This document shows positions 35,041-43,381 of a DNA stretch of 64,000 nt, in pieces; position 1 is the stretch's first letter; every line of letters starts with the position of its first letter. The stretch is from Planctomycetales bacterium (lineage in GTDB: Bacteria; Planctomycetota; Planctomycetia; Planctomycetales; Planctomycetaceae): NCBI GenBank assembly GCA_028285345.1, contig JANQPT010000016.1, forward strand, positions 1 to 64,000, read 5' to 3'. The translations under genes and the position numbers were made by a program. The notes beneath the pieces are model-generated. The model searched no databases and had not been told where the DNA came from. It worked only from the letters and a program-made list of their open reading frames with translations.

Positions 35041-36093
35041 TTAGGCAGAGCCCCTGAGATATGTATACAAACCGCTGGCCATCGCTTGAAACTCCGCGAG
35101 ACTGAGCTCGGAGGGAATATTAACCCGTTGAAACTCGAACGGGGGCGTGTCCCGGCCGTTAAATCCCCTCAAGAGTGTGAACGCCAATTGGTATCCCGCG
35201 TCGCGTGCCGCGTCGACCACGGCTGGGGAAAAGTCCTCTGGTCCGCCGTTGGGGTACGCCAGAATGGGGCACTCGGTTCCGAGTTCGCGTTCGATCGTCT
35301 GCTTGCTTTCACTGAGTTCCCGGCATAACTCGTCCGCATCGAGTTTGGTCAAGATCGGATGCTCCATGGTATGTGACCCGATCGCGAATCCATTTCGCGA
35401 CAGCGTTCGCGCGTCGTCCCAAGTCATAAATTCGTTCAACTCGGCGTCCACGTCGTGGAGTGTCAGCGTGTGTCTCGAGCGGAGCATGTCCAAGTAGTCT
35501 CGGCGTGCGCTATCTGCGAGTTTCTTGCATAGCTTGCGGGCATTGTCACACAGATCGCAGAGCTGCGCCGGCGACTTCGGCAATTCGATCTCTTCGGCGC
35601 AATCGGGCAGGGGGAATGTCTCCTGCGGCCAACCGAGAATGAGCTGATCCAATTCCAGCGGCCACAAGATGCGGTCGGTGCCAATGTATCCAGCGGCAAG
35701 ATGAAAAACGGCTGGGATGCCGAGTCGCTGTAATTCCGGGGCGGCGATGGTGGCGTTGTTGCGAAATCCGTCGTCAAAGGTGATCAGCACGGGGCTGTCC
35801 GGAAGCCCGCCCCGACCGGCGATCCAGTCCAGGACGTCCCCGGCGGAGACATGGTGAAACTGCTTCCGTGTCACTTCCATTTGTTCGCAAAACCGTGCGC
35901 GGGAAATGGCGTTTCGATGCAGGAAGCTGTCGGCCGATTCGGCGAGGTCGTCCCCAACATGTTCTTCGGCGACGACCCCGTGATAGTTGAGCACCAGCAG
36001 TCGTGTACGTGATTTGCGGCGGAGGTACCAATTGACCCCGCAGCCGTTCACCAACGAATAGAACGACTTTTTGAGCTGAATGCGTGCGGACAT
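35041..36093 (-). CDS. Polysaccharide deacetylase family (NodB-like) protein
   Basis: The protein has 350 residues. The NodB fold is marked by LLVLNYHGVV, the metal and catalytic Asp motif VLITFDDGFRNNATIAAPEL, and the second metal motif IGSHTMEHPILTKL (SHxxxH), then PILAYPNGG. A long insert (~140-215) lies between the two motifs. Such enzymes remove acetyl groups from GlcNAc polymers or related sugars. The position among wec and lpx genes fits a surface polysaccharide role. No signal peptide is visible, so the substrate may be met at the cytosolic face or the protein may be loosely attached. Confidence 0.85.
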   Translation of the reverse strand: MSARIQLKKSFYSLVNGCGVNWYLRRKSRTRLLVLNYHGVVAEEHVGDDLAESADSFLHRNAISRARFCEQMEVTRKQFHHVSAGDVLDWIAGRGGLPDSPVLITFDDGFRNNATIAAPELQRLGIPAVFHLAAGYIGTDRILWPLELDQLILGWPQETFPLPDCAEEIELPKSPAQLCDLCDNARKLCKKLADSARRDYLDMLRSRHTLTLHDVDAELNEFMTWDDARTLSRNGFAIGSHTMEHPILTKLDADELCRELSESKQTIERELGTECPILAYPNGGPEDFSPAVVDAARDAGYQLAFTLLRGFNGRDTPPFEFQRVNIPSELSLAEFQAMASGLYTYLRGSA

Positions 36094-36487
36094 GCGATCG
36101 ATGATTTGCCAGTCGGTTGTGCCCGGAAGAACGAATACGTTTCACGTTTCGTGAGAACGCAGACTCAACGTCAAGCACAGTCGTTGTGGAATTCCGCGTC
36201 GTTTTTCGGCGACGGGAGGATTTCTCGACGGCTGCGAGCGCGTGCCTTCGTGTCGGCAGAAATAAGCGACGGCTTCGGGTCCGGAGTGGCCGCGGGCCAA
36301 CTTGAGGGGATTGGGGAAGTGAAAATGCGGGGTGGGGAAAAATCTCTCAACTTCATTCACGGCGAGGTCTCTCAGGTCTCTCCGTGATTTTGCCGGATCA
36401 GCGGGGTGATCCGGCCACTTCTACATTGAGGAGCCCGCGAACACAATTCCTTTCTCCGAAACCGTCGCTCAAAATTCCGTTGTCTTG

Positions 36488-36507
36488 TAGGGTCCGCTCT
36501 GCGGACC
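36488..36507. repeat. Palindromic dispersed repeat, copy 2
   Basis: TAGGGTCCGCTCTGCGGACC, the GGTCCGC-GCGGACC palindrome with a TCT-type spacer instead of ACA. It lies 29 bases before copy 3. Confidence 0.65.
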
Positions 36508-36536
36508 ATTACCGTAAATCACACGAGGCTTTTAAC

Positions 36537-36556
36537 GGTCCGCACAGCGGACCCTG
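36537..36556. repeat. Palindromic dispersed repeat, copy 3
   Basis: GGTCCGC-ACA-GCGGACC-CTG, next to the 3' end of the lpxI gene (stop at 36565). It may serve as a transcription stop or 3' RNA stabiliser. Confidence 0.65.
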
Positions 36557-36564
36557 CTTGGTTT

Positions 36565-37476
36565 TTATGCACATTGTTTGAGGCGTACTTCTTCGGCGTT
36601 CAGTGCCACAATCGTAATTCCGAATTTGTCCGCCAACTGCACGACTTCTTCTTCGTCCAACAGAATTGTCTTGTCGCTTTCGATGGCGAGCACCCTGCCG
36701 CCGTGTTGGTGCATGGTCTGAATCGTCTGCACGCCGACAGTCGGCACGTCGAACCGCATGTCTTGTTGCGGCTTGGCGACTTTGACGACTGTAAACCCGC
36801 CCTTTTTGCACAGCTCGCCGGCGCGGCGAATCGCGGCGTCAGTCCCTTCAATCGCCTCGACGGCCAGCACCGCCGTCTCACGAACTGAGACCGATTGTCC
36901 CACGTCCAGTCGACCCATCTCTTTCGCCAGCTCCCAGCCGAAGTTGATATCGCGCCACTGCTCCGGCGTTGGTTTTTTTCTTGTCAAAAAGCCATGCTTC
37001 ACGACGATCTCCGGACAATATTCCAGGGCCGAATCGAAAACGATGTTGTCGCGCGCAAACTCGCGGATCACCGCCAACAATAACGTGTCATCCTTCTTAT
37101 CTTTCGAGGCATACGTCAGCCACATATGGGCCGCGCGCCAGTCGGGGATCATCCGCAGCCAGCGAAACGGATGGAACAGCACTACTTTTTCAATCTTGCC
37201 CGCCATGACGGCGCGCTGAATGCCCGCACGCTTGAACAGCCGAATCGCTTTGCCAACCTTGGTGAGAACGACCGATGCGTAACTGTCGCAAATCTCGGCC
37301 AATTCGTCGGAAGCCATGCCGGCAACGCCCACCCCGTGCACGGCGATCCCTTGTCGTCGCGCCGCTTCGGCGAAAACGATCGGGAACCGCCCCGCTCCGG
37401 CGAGCAAGCCGATTTTCGAGGGCAATGATGAATGAATCTTTAACTCGTGACCGTCCATGTCGTTTGCATCGAGCAT
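36565..37476 (-). CDS. lpxI: UDP-2,3-diacylglucosamine pyrophosphatase LpxI
   Basis: The protein has 303 residues and the DUF1009 pattern: KIGLLAGAGRFPIVFAEAAR near the N-terminus, VLTKVGKAIRLFKRAGIQR, then RDINFGWELAKEMGRLDVGQ, VLAVEAIEGTDAAIRRAG and RFDVPTVGVQTIQTMHQHG. LpxI cleaves UDP-2,3-diacylglucosamine to lipid X in lipid A synthesis and replaces LpxH in many bacteria. It follows lpxD directly, so the two are likely co-transcribed. The ATG at 37476 is chosen, but a TTG at 37497 and an ATG at 37458 are possible; none has a good ribosome binding site. Confidence 0.9.
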   Translation of the reverse strand: MLDANDMDGHELKIHSSLPSKIGLLAGAGRFPIVFAEAARRQGIAVHGVGVAGMASDELAEICDSYASVVLTKVGKAIRLFKRAGIQRAVMAGKIEKVVLFHPFRWLRMIPDWRAAHMWLTYASKDKKDDTLLLAVIREFARDNIVFDSALEYCPEIVVKHGFLTRKKPTPEQWRDINFGWELAKEMGRLDVGQSVSVRETAVLAVEAIEGTDAAIRRAGELCKKGGFTVVKVAKPQQDMRFDVPTVGVQTIQTMHQHGGRVLAIESDKTILLDEEEVVQLADKFGITIVALNAEEVRLKQCA

Positions 37477-37510
37477 CCAGATGTTGTCGATCGTCAACGT
37501 TTATCCGTGA

Positions 37511-38602
37511 TTAACCGGCCTTCGCCAGCGGGGGCTGTTGGCCGTCGTCGAGTTCCGCAAGCAGTTTATCGATTTCAATCACTCGCGCTTCCACTTGCCG
37601 CATCCTCCTCACGATTTCAGGCAGTTTGTGCAGCGCCATCAGCGATCGCATTCCGTCCCGTTCGGGCTGCACCGGCTGCCCGACATACGCCTGCCCTCCG
37701 GGCAGGTCCTTATGCACGCCCGCCTTGGAAGCCAGCCGCGCACCGTCGCCGATGTGCACATGGTCGGCGATTCCGACTTGTCCGGCACACATCACGTACT
37801 CGCCCGTGGTCACCGACCCGGCTAAGCCGACTTGGGACGCGAAGACATTGTGCGGACCGAGCACACAGTTGTGGCCGATCATGATTTGATCGTCGAGTTT
37901 TGTCCCTTGTCCGATCTTGGTGGCGCCGATCATCGCGCGGTCAATCGTCGTGCCTGCGCCGATTTCGACGTCATCTTCAATAACGACCGTGCCCAATTGT
38001 GGAATTTTCTCGAACGCGCCGTCCTGCAGCTGATAGCCAAACCCGTCGGCTCCGATGACGGCGTTGGCGTGAATAATGACGCGATCGCCCAAGCTCACGT
38101 CTTCATACAACACCGCGTTGGGGTATAGCTGACAATCGGCTCCGATATGACAGCCCGCACCGACAACGACTCCGGGATGGATGTCGCAGTTTTCTCCGAT
38201 GACGGCATCGGCCCCGATCGTGGCACCGGGATGCACGTTTGTTGAGCGGCCGATTGCCGCCGTGTCGTGCACGTGAGCGGCGGGTGAGATGCCGATTTCG
38301 CTGCGGGGGCGCTTGGGTCGAAAATGCTCCAAGACCCGACAGAATGACGAAAGCGCATCGTCCACTAAAATCAGTGGAATGGCCAAACCGACCGCCGTCT
38401 CTGAATCGGCCAGCGAACGGGAGATGACAGCCGCGCCTGCGGAGCTGTTTGCTAACAAGCGAAGATTGTTTTCGTCGACGGCGAATGAAATGTCGACGGC
38501 AGTTGCGTCGGCCGTCGATTGTGCGCCGGTGACGATTGTTTCTGGGCTGCCTTGGATTTCTCCGCCGATCAGAGCGGCCAATTCGGCAATCGTTGCGGAC
38601 AT
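37511..38602 (-). CDS. lpxD: UDP-3-O-acylglucosamine N-acyltransferase LpxD
   Basis: The protein has 363 residues. The N-terminal uridine-binding domain is followed by a left-handed beta-helix of hexapeptide repeats (NVHPGATIGADAVIGENCDI, VIIHANAVIGADGFGYQ, VEIGAGTTIDRAMIG), and the conserved His lies in IMIGHNCVLGPH. The C-terminal helix (ERDGMRSLMALHKLPEIVRR) completes the trimer fold. It adds the N-linked acyl chain to UDP-3-acyl-glucosamine. AAAGGA precedes the ATG at 38602. The next gene is lpxI. The other lpx genes are not in this window. Confidence 0.93.
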   Translation of the reverse strand: MSATIAELAALIGGEIQGSPETIVTGAQSTADATAVDISFAVDENNLRLLANSSAGAAVISRSLADSETAVGLAIPLILVDDALSSFCRVLEHFRPKRPRSEIGISPAAHVHDTAAIGRSTNVHPGATIGADAVIGENCDIHPGVVVGAGCHIGADCQLYPNAVLYEDVSLGDRVIIHANAVIGADGFGYQLQDGAFEKIPQLGTVVIEDDVEIGAGTTIDRAMIGATKIGQGTKLDDQIMIGHNCVLGPHNVFASQVGLAGSVTTGEYVMCAGQVGIADHVHIGDGARLASKAGVHKDLPGGQAYVGQPVQPERDGMRSLMALHKLPEIVRRMRQVEARVIEIDKLLAELDDGQQPPLAKAG

Positions 38603-38984
38603 GGCTGGAGTCCTTTCCATCCTACGAATCGTGCCGAACTCTTTCGTGTTCAGTAACGGCTCGTGATCAATTGCGTTGCGACCGTTCGCTGCCAGGGCAA
38701 TGAACGGTTCACAGCACGGACTGACTTACGATCAGAATCATCATGTGGCCCAGCCATGACAACGGTGTCGATTGAGTCAATCTGGTGGTCAACGTCTCGT
38801 TGGCCTGCAAGAGGCGTATTAACGGGTAAATTGTAATTGGGAGTTTGAGAGCACATGGGAAGTCTGCCCGATTGAGGACATCGTTCACAAGGGGTTTGTA
38901 CGCGAAATCTCAAAAGGAACGCAAGCCCGGTTTTGGGATTGCGGCCCATTCTGAGATATTGCCGGCACCATCATCAGCTAAACC
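38603..38984. other. Intergenic region before lpxD
   Basis: It lies between the wecC stop and the lpxD start, both on the minus strand. I see no supported gene, RNA or terminator with a U-run here. Confidence 0.45.
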
Positions 38985-40277
38985 TCAACGGCACCGCCAG
39001 ATACCACGGGTGTCCACGACGACTTTTTCGTGCAGTACGGTGGGTGAAATCTCTCGAAACTGGCGATGATCCGTCAGCAGCACGACCAGCGTCGCTCGCT
39101 TCAGCACTTCGTCCAAACTGTGCAAAGGAAACTCGCTGAACTGTTCGGGACTGATTAACGGATCACAGGCAAGGACTTCTCCGACAGAACTTCGCAATAA
39201 CTCGCGGGTGATGTCCAGTGAGGGGCTTTCCCGAAGGTCATCGACGTCCGCCTTGTACGTCAGACCCAAACAGCCGATCACCGGATCCTTGAATCGCGCT
39301 GAAAGCTCCAACACCTTTTTCACGACATGTTTGGGCTTGCCCTCGTTGACTTCCCGGGCGGTTCGAATCAGCGGCGTCGATTCCGGTGCAGCATCGACCA
39401 GGAACCAGGGATCGACGCTGATGCAATGTCCGCCCACACCGGGACCGGGGCTGAGAATGTTCACCCGCGGGTGCCGATTGGCCAAATCGATGATTTCCCA
39501 CGCGTCGACGCCGAATTTGTCGCACAAAATGGACAGTTCGTTGGCGAAGGCGATGTTGACGTCACGGAACGAATTCTCCACGAGTTTGGTCAGTTCGGCT
39601 GCCACAGCCGTCGTGGTCAGCACCTCGCCGGTGACGAATGACTGATAGAAGTCCCGGGCCTTACGCGTGCAGGCCGGCGTGAGCCCGCCGACGACGCGAT
39701 CGTTCTCGACCGCTTCGATGAGTATGCGGCCCGGCAGCACACGTTCGGGACAATGGGCAACAAATACGTCGATTCCCGGAGTCAGGCCGTCCGGAATCGC
39801 GTATTTGGCAACAACATCCTCCGTCGTGCGGGGGGGACTGGTTGATTCCAATATGATCAGATTGCCCGGCTTGACGTGCGGTTGAATCGCGCGGGACGCT
39901 TTTTCGACATACGACAAGTCGGGTCGGCGGTCGGCGGTAAAGGGGGTCGGCACGCAAATGATGAAAATGTCGGCCGGTTGCGGTTCGCGGATCGCTTTGA
40001 GACGGTTGCCCGCGACGACCGCTTTGACCAGCACGTCCAGGTCCGGTTCCTCAATGTGAATCTCGCCGCGATTGACGGTCTCCACGACATCCTCGCGGAC
40101 GTCGACGCCGGAAACCTGGTAGCCCTTGCCGGCCAGGATCGAGGCGGTCGGCAGTCCGATGTAGCCCAAGCCGACGACGCAGACGGAAGTGGCGGGAAAC
40201 AGCGCATGCCCGTTTCCACCGGCACGGGTTTCAGCCAGTGAATCGCTTTCAGCCATGGGCAGGATTTCTGAGCTCAA
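38985..40277 (-). CDS. wecC: UDP-N-acetyl-D-mannosaminuronate dehydrogenase WecC
   Basis: The protein has 430 residues. The NAD-binding motif is VCVVGLGYIGLPTASILAG; the middle domain has AELTKLVENSFRDVNIAFAN, and the catalytic Cys lies in SPGPGVGGHCISVDPWFL. The UDP-sugar domain ends in GLTYKADVDDLRESPSLDI. It oxidises UDP-ManNAc to UDP-ManNAcA with two NAD. The neighbouring wecB makes the substrate. The start is TTG at 40277, supported by AAGGAA about 9 bases upstream; an ATG at 40256 in frame has no such site. UDP-GlcNAc dehydrogenases have similar motifs, so substrate identity rests partly on the neighbour. Confidence 0.9.
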   Translation of the reverse strand: MSSEILPMAESDSLAETRAGGNGHALFPATSVCVVGLGYIGLPTASILAGKGYQVSGVDVREDVVETVNRGEIHIEEPDLDVLVKAVVAGNRLKAIREPQPADIFIICVPTPFTADRRPDLSYVEKASRAIQPHVKPGNLIILESTSPPRTTEDVVAKYAIPDGLTPGIDVFVAHCPERVLPGRILIEAVENDRVVGGLTPACTRKARDFYQSFVTGEVLTTTAVAAELTKLVENSFRDVNIAFANELSILCDKFGVDAWEIIDLANRHPRVNILSPGPGVGGHCISVDPWFLVDAAPESTPLIRTAREVNEGKPKHVVKKVLELSARFKDPVIGCLGLTYKADVDDLRESPSLDITRELLRSSVGEVLACDPLISPEQFSEFPLHSLDEVLKRATLVVLLTDHRQFREISPTVLHEKVVVDTRGIWRCR

Positions 40278-40376
40278 GAGTCACATTCCTTGTTTCAGTC
40301 GCGTCGACCTTCCCGCCCGATTGGGGGAAGACAGACTATTTTGAACAAATGCCGCCGTGCGGTCCGCACACACGGT

Positions 40377-41531
40377 CTAAGCCGCTCGCCGGAGCGGCTG
40401 ATCCGCCTGCCAAGCCATGTCCAGCATACTGTCCACGATTCGTCGGGCCGCGTTACCGTCGCCGTAGGGGTTTTCGTCGATTTGCCGTTTTCGGTACTCT
40501 TCAGCATCGGAGAGCAGCGTGGAAACTCCGCCTGTGATCGCCTCGACCGATGTGCCCACCAGTTGCACCGCGCCGCTTTCGACCGCTTCGGGACGCTCGG
40601 TCGTCTCGCGCATGACCAAGACCGGTTTGCGGAGCGATGGGGCCTCTTCCTGCACGCCGCCGGAGTCGGTCAAGATGACCGCACAGCGATCCATCAACCA
40701 CACAAATTCCGGATAGGGAGCCGGCGCGACCAGATGGACATTCGGCAGCCCTCCTAAAATACTTTTCACCGGCGCTTGAACGTTTGGATTGAGGTGGACC
40801 GGATAGACGAATTCGACGTCGGGAAATTGCCCGGCGAGAATCGAGATCGCTCCGCAAATGTTCTGAAATCCGCCGCCGAAGTTTTCCCGTCGATGGCCCG
40901 TGATCAGCACCATTCGACGCCCTTCCAAGAAGGCGAACTTTTCGTCCCAGACGTCGGAATGTTGACGTTGCCGTGCCACCGTCCACAGCAGAGCGTCGAT
41001 CACTGTGTTGCCGGTAATTTTGACTGTGTGCGGCGGCGCTCCCTCCTGCAGCAGCGCATCGGCGGCGCGCTGGGTGGGCGCGCAGTGCAGGTCCGCGACG
41101 ATGCCCGCCACACGGCGGTTCATTTCCTCAGGCCAGGGGGCCTGCAGATTGCCGGTTCTCAGTCCGGCTTCGACGTGGACGAACGGAATACGGTGATAAA
41201 AAGCCGCCAGCGAAGCGGCCATGACGGTCGTGGTGTCCCCTTGAGCGACCACACAATCGGGCTGGCAGCGTAGAATTGTTTCTTCCAGTCCGGTCAGACA
41301 GCGGGCGGTCAAACCGGAGAGCGTCTGATTGGGGCGCATCAATTGCAGATCGAGGTCGATGTCGATCTCAAAGCTGTCGGTGACCTGCTGGAGCATCTCC
41401 TTATGCTGGCCGGTGGAGCAGACAATGGGGTCGATATCGCGCAGGCGCCGCCGGCATTCTTTGATGACGGGGCTCATCTTGATGGCTTCCGGCCGCGTTC
41501 CGAGAATGAGCAATGGTCGAAGGCGGTTCAA
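40377..41531 (-). CDS. wecB: UDP-N-acetylglucosamine 2-epimerase (non-hydrolysing)
   Basis: The protein has 384 residues. Visible family marks are ILGTRPEAIKMSPVIKE, VVAQGDTTTVMAASLAAFY, PFVHVEAGLRTGNLQAPWPE, ITGHRRENFGGGFQNI and ILTDSGGVQEEAPSLRKPVL. It converts UDP-GlcNAc to UDP-ManNAc, the substrate of the wecC product encoded just downstream (99 bases). The start is TTG at 41531 with AGGAAGGG 8 bases upstream, which decides the choice since the ATG closer by is out of frame. The pair gives a two-step route to UDP-ManNAcA. Confidence 0.93.
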   Translation of the reverse strand: MNRLRPLLILGTRPEAIKMSPVIKECRRRLRDIDPIVCSTGQHKEMLQQVTDSFEIDIDLDLQLMRPNQTLSGLTARCLTGLEETILRCQPDCVVAQGDTTTVMAASLAAFYHRIPFVHVEAGLRTGNLQAPWPEEMNRRVAGIVADLHCAPTQRAADALLQEGAPPHTVKITGNTVIDALLWTVARQRQHSDVWDEKFAFLEGRRMVLITGHRRENFGGGFQNICGAISILAGQFPDVEFVYPVHLNPNVQAPVKSILGGLPNVHLVAPAPYPEFVWLMDRCAVILTDSGGVQEEAPSLRKPVLVMRETTERPEAVESGAVQLVGTSVEAITGGVSTLLSDAEEYRKRQIDENPYGDGNAARRIVDSMLDMAWQADQPLRRAA

Positions 41532-41738
41532 AGAGGCATCCCTTCCTCTTGAAGTGACGTTTCACACGCCGGAATTGCCGGCGATCCGAGATAAAGCGGC
41601 AGGGACTTTATGACGGTTGCTCAATCAAGGCAAGGCCAGTTTTGAAATGCCGCGTCCGGTTTAAAGATGCCGCAATCAAGCAACGATTCGTACGACAATG
41701 CCAGCGCACCGTCTCAGCGAAAACTTCGAACCTGCGGA

Positions 41739-42812
41739 CTACCGAGGCAGCTTGGGGTCGCTCTTGAGCGGTAACTCGACCCGCCGGCCCGTGTGCGAGG
41801 ATTTGTAGATGGCGAGGATAATCTCCACGCTCTTGCGGCCTTCTCGACCGTCGATGGCCGGTGTGCTGCCGGTCTTAATGGCCTTGATAAAGTCCTGCAA
41901 CTGGGCTTGGTGGCCGGCAAATGAAATCGCCGAAGGGTCGCTTGCCCCTCCCGTGCCGCCGGCTTTTTGCGCGAATTTCTGGCGGATGGAGGCATCGCGG
42001 CGATTGGATTTGGCAAAGTCCCACAACAAAACGTCGTCTTGCTCCACAATCACCGTTCCGGTCGTGCCGTGAATTTCGGTCTTTTTCAGCAGCCCCGGAT
42101 AGGCACTGGTGGTGGCCTCCAGCACACCGAGCGCCCCGTTGGCAAACCGGACGGTCGCCACACCGGTGTCCTCGACTTCAATCCGCTTGTGCGCCAGCGT
42201 ATCGGTGATCCCCGACACCTCCGCCACGTCGCCCATAAACCAATACAGCAAATCGACGTTGTGGATCGCCTGATTCATATAGGCTCCGCCTCCGTCGAGC
42301 GCCCAAGTGCCTCGCCAGCCGCCGCTGTCGTAGTACTCTTGGCTCCGCCACCATTTGACGTAGGTATCGCCCAAGGTCAGTTTGCCGAACCGGCCCGCAT
42401 CGATCGCCTTCTTCAGTTCCAAATTGGCCGGGCTGAACCTCGACGGCAGAATGGTGGCCAGTTTGACCTTGTTCTTGTCGCAGGTGTCGATGATTTTATC
42501 GCACCGCTTCAGAGTGATTTCCAGCGGCTTTTCCACGACGACGTGCTTCTTCGCCCGAGCCGCCTGAACGGCCACATCCATGTGAGCTCCGCTGGGCGTG
42601 CAAATATTGACGACGTCTAATCCGGGATGGCGGAGGAATTCAGAGTAATCGTCGTAGACCGCCACGCCGTCGATCGATTTGGCCAGTTTGCGGGCGGATT
42701 GCGGAAACGAATCGAAGAGCGCCACGACCCGGGCACCGCGAATCTCGGCGATGGCACGCGCGTGGAATGAAGCAATCATGCCACAACCGACGATTCCAAA
42801 TCCAATCGGCAT
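41739..42812 (-). CDS. Gfo/Idh/MocA-family oxidoreductase
   Basis: The protein has 357 residues. The N-terminal Rossmann fold has GFGIVGCGMIASFHARAIAE, VVNICTPSGAHMDVAVQAAR and the catalytic EKPLE motif in KHVVVEKPLEITLKRCD. The C-terminal domain has GGWRGTWALDGGGAYMNQAI and HNVDLLYWFMGD, with His in the expected position. Members oxidise or reduce sugar nucleotides; the setting next to wecB and wecC and the similarity to WlbA/WbpB-type enzymes suggest a UDP-sugar 3-dehydrogenase, but this is inference. AAGGA precedes the ATG. It is the first gene of the minus-strand run with wecB and wecC. Confidence 0.88.
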   Translation of the reverse strand: MPIGFGIVGCGMIASFHARAIAEIRGARVVALFDSFPQSARKLAKSIDGVAVYDDYSEFLRHPGLDVVNICTPSGAHMDVAVQAARAKKHVVVEKPLEITLKRCDKIIDTCDKNKVKLATILPSRFSPANLELKKAIDAGRFGKLTLGDTYVKWWRSQEYYDSGGWRGTWALDGGGAYMNQAIHNVDLLYWFMGDVAEVSGITDTLAHKRIEVEDTGVATVRFANGALGVLEATTSAYPGLLKKTEIHGTTGTVIVEQDDVLLWDFAKSNRRDASIRQKFAQKAGGTGGASDPSAISFAGHQAQLQDFIKAIKTGSTPAIDGREGRKSVEIILAIYKSSHTGRRVELPLKSDPKLPR

Positions 42813-43381
42813 GAATGTAGGTCCTTATTGAAGTGTTGATTTGCGAGACCGCGACCGACAGAACGCCGCGGATGACGAGAGCATTGAGGGATCATTCTTA
42901 CCGCGCTGGAGCGGAAACCTCAATCGAGTCGGCGATGCCTGCATCGAAAATTCAAATTTGGGCCAAGATCGGGGCGGGTTCAACCTGGGCCGCCGAAGCT
43001 CGTTGTTTTGAGATGGCGACTCGCCGGTCGCCGGCAGTGAATGGCGCGGATCAGATGGACTTGACGGCGCCTGTAATCATCGTTGATTGATTGCTCTTGC
43101 CACTATGTGAGATGCCTCTTAGAATCCGCCCCCCTGAAAAACAACTGTCAAATCTGTGCAATCGTTGTTCCGCTGAGCCGGTGCGAGGAGTACGTTCACG
43201 CGTCACCTTGCACGATTCCGAAACGGGATGCGGGACTCCCACAACTCTGCGGACAACAGACATGGATGCAGTTCTGTCCACCGCAGGCCGGAATTCAGTG
43301 ACCGCACTTCTGTTCCCTGCAGGCGCGATCCGCTGAAGACGGTCGTACGAATTGTTCAAGGACGAATTCCCGACGTACCGC
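42813..43381. other. Divergent intergenic region
   Basis: It lies between the oxidoreductase (minus) and the GT39-like gene (plus). Short frames on both strands lack support, and no RNA gene or hairpin terminator is seen. Promoters for both directions should lie here. Confidence 0.45.

Larger units (their letters stand above)
36094..36564. other. Intergenic region with two palindromic repeats
   Basis: No gene is supported. A plus-strand frame at 36106-36387 lacks domain and start evidence. Two copies of the GGTCCGC palindrome lie at 36488-36507 and 36537-36556, close to the lpxI stop. Confidence 0.5.

Noticed and set aside
36106-36387. Plus-strand frame of 93 codons
   Set aside because: No domain, no ribosome binding site, and it overlaps divergent promoter DNA.
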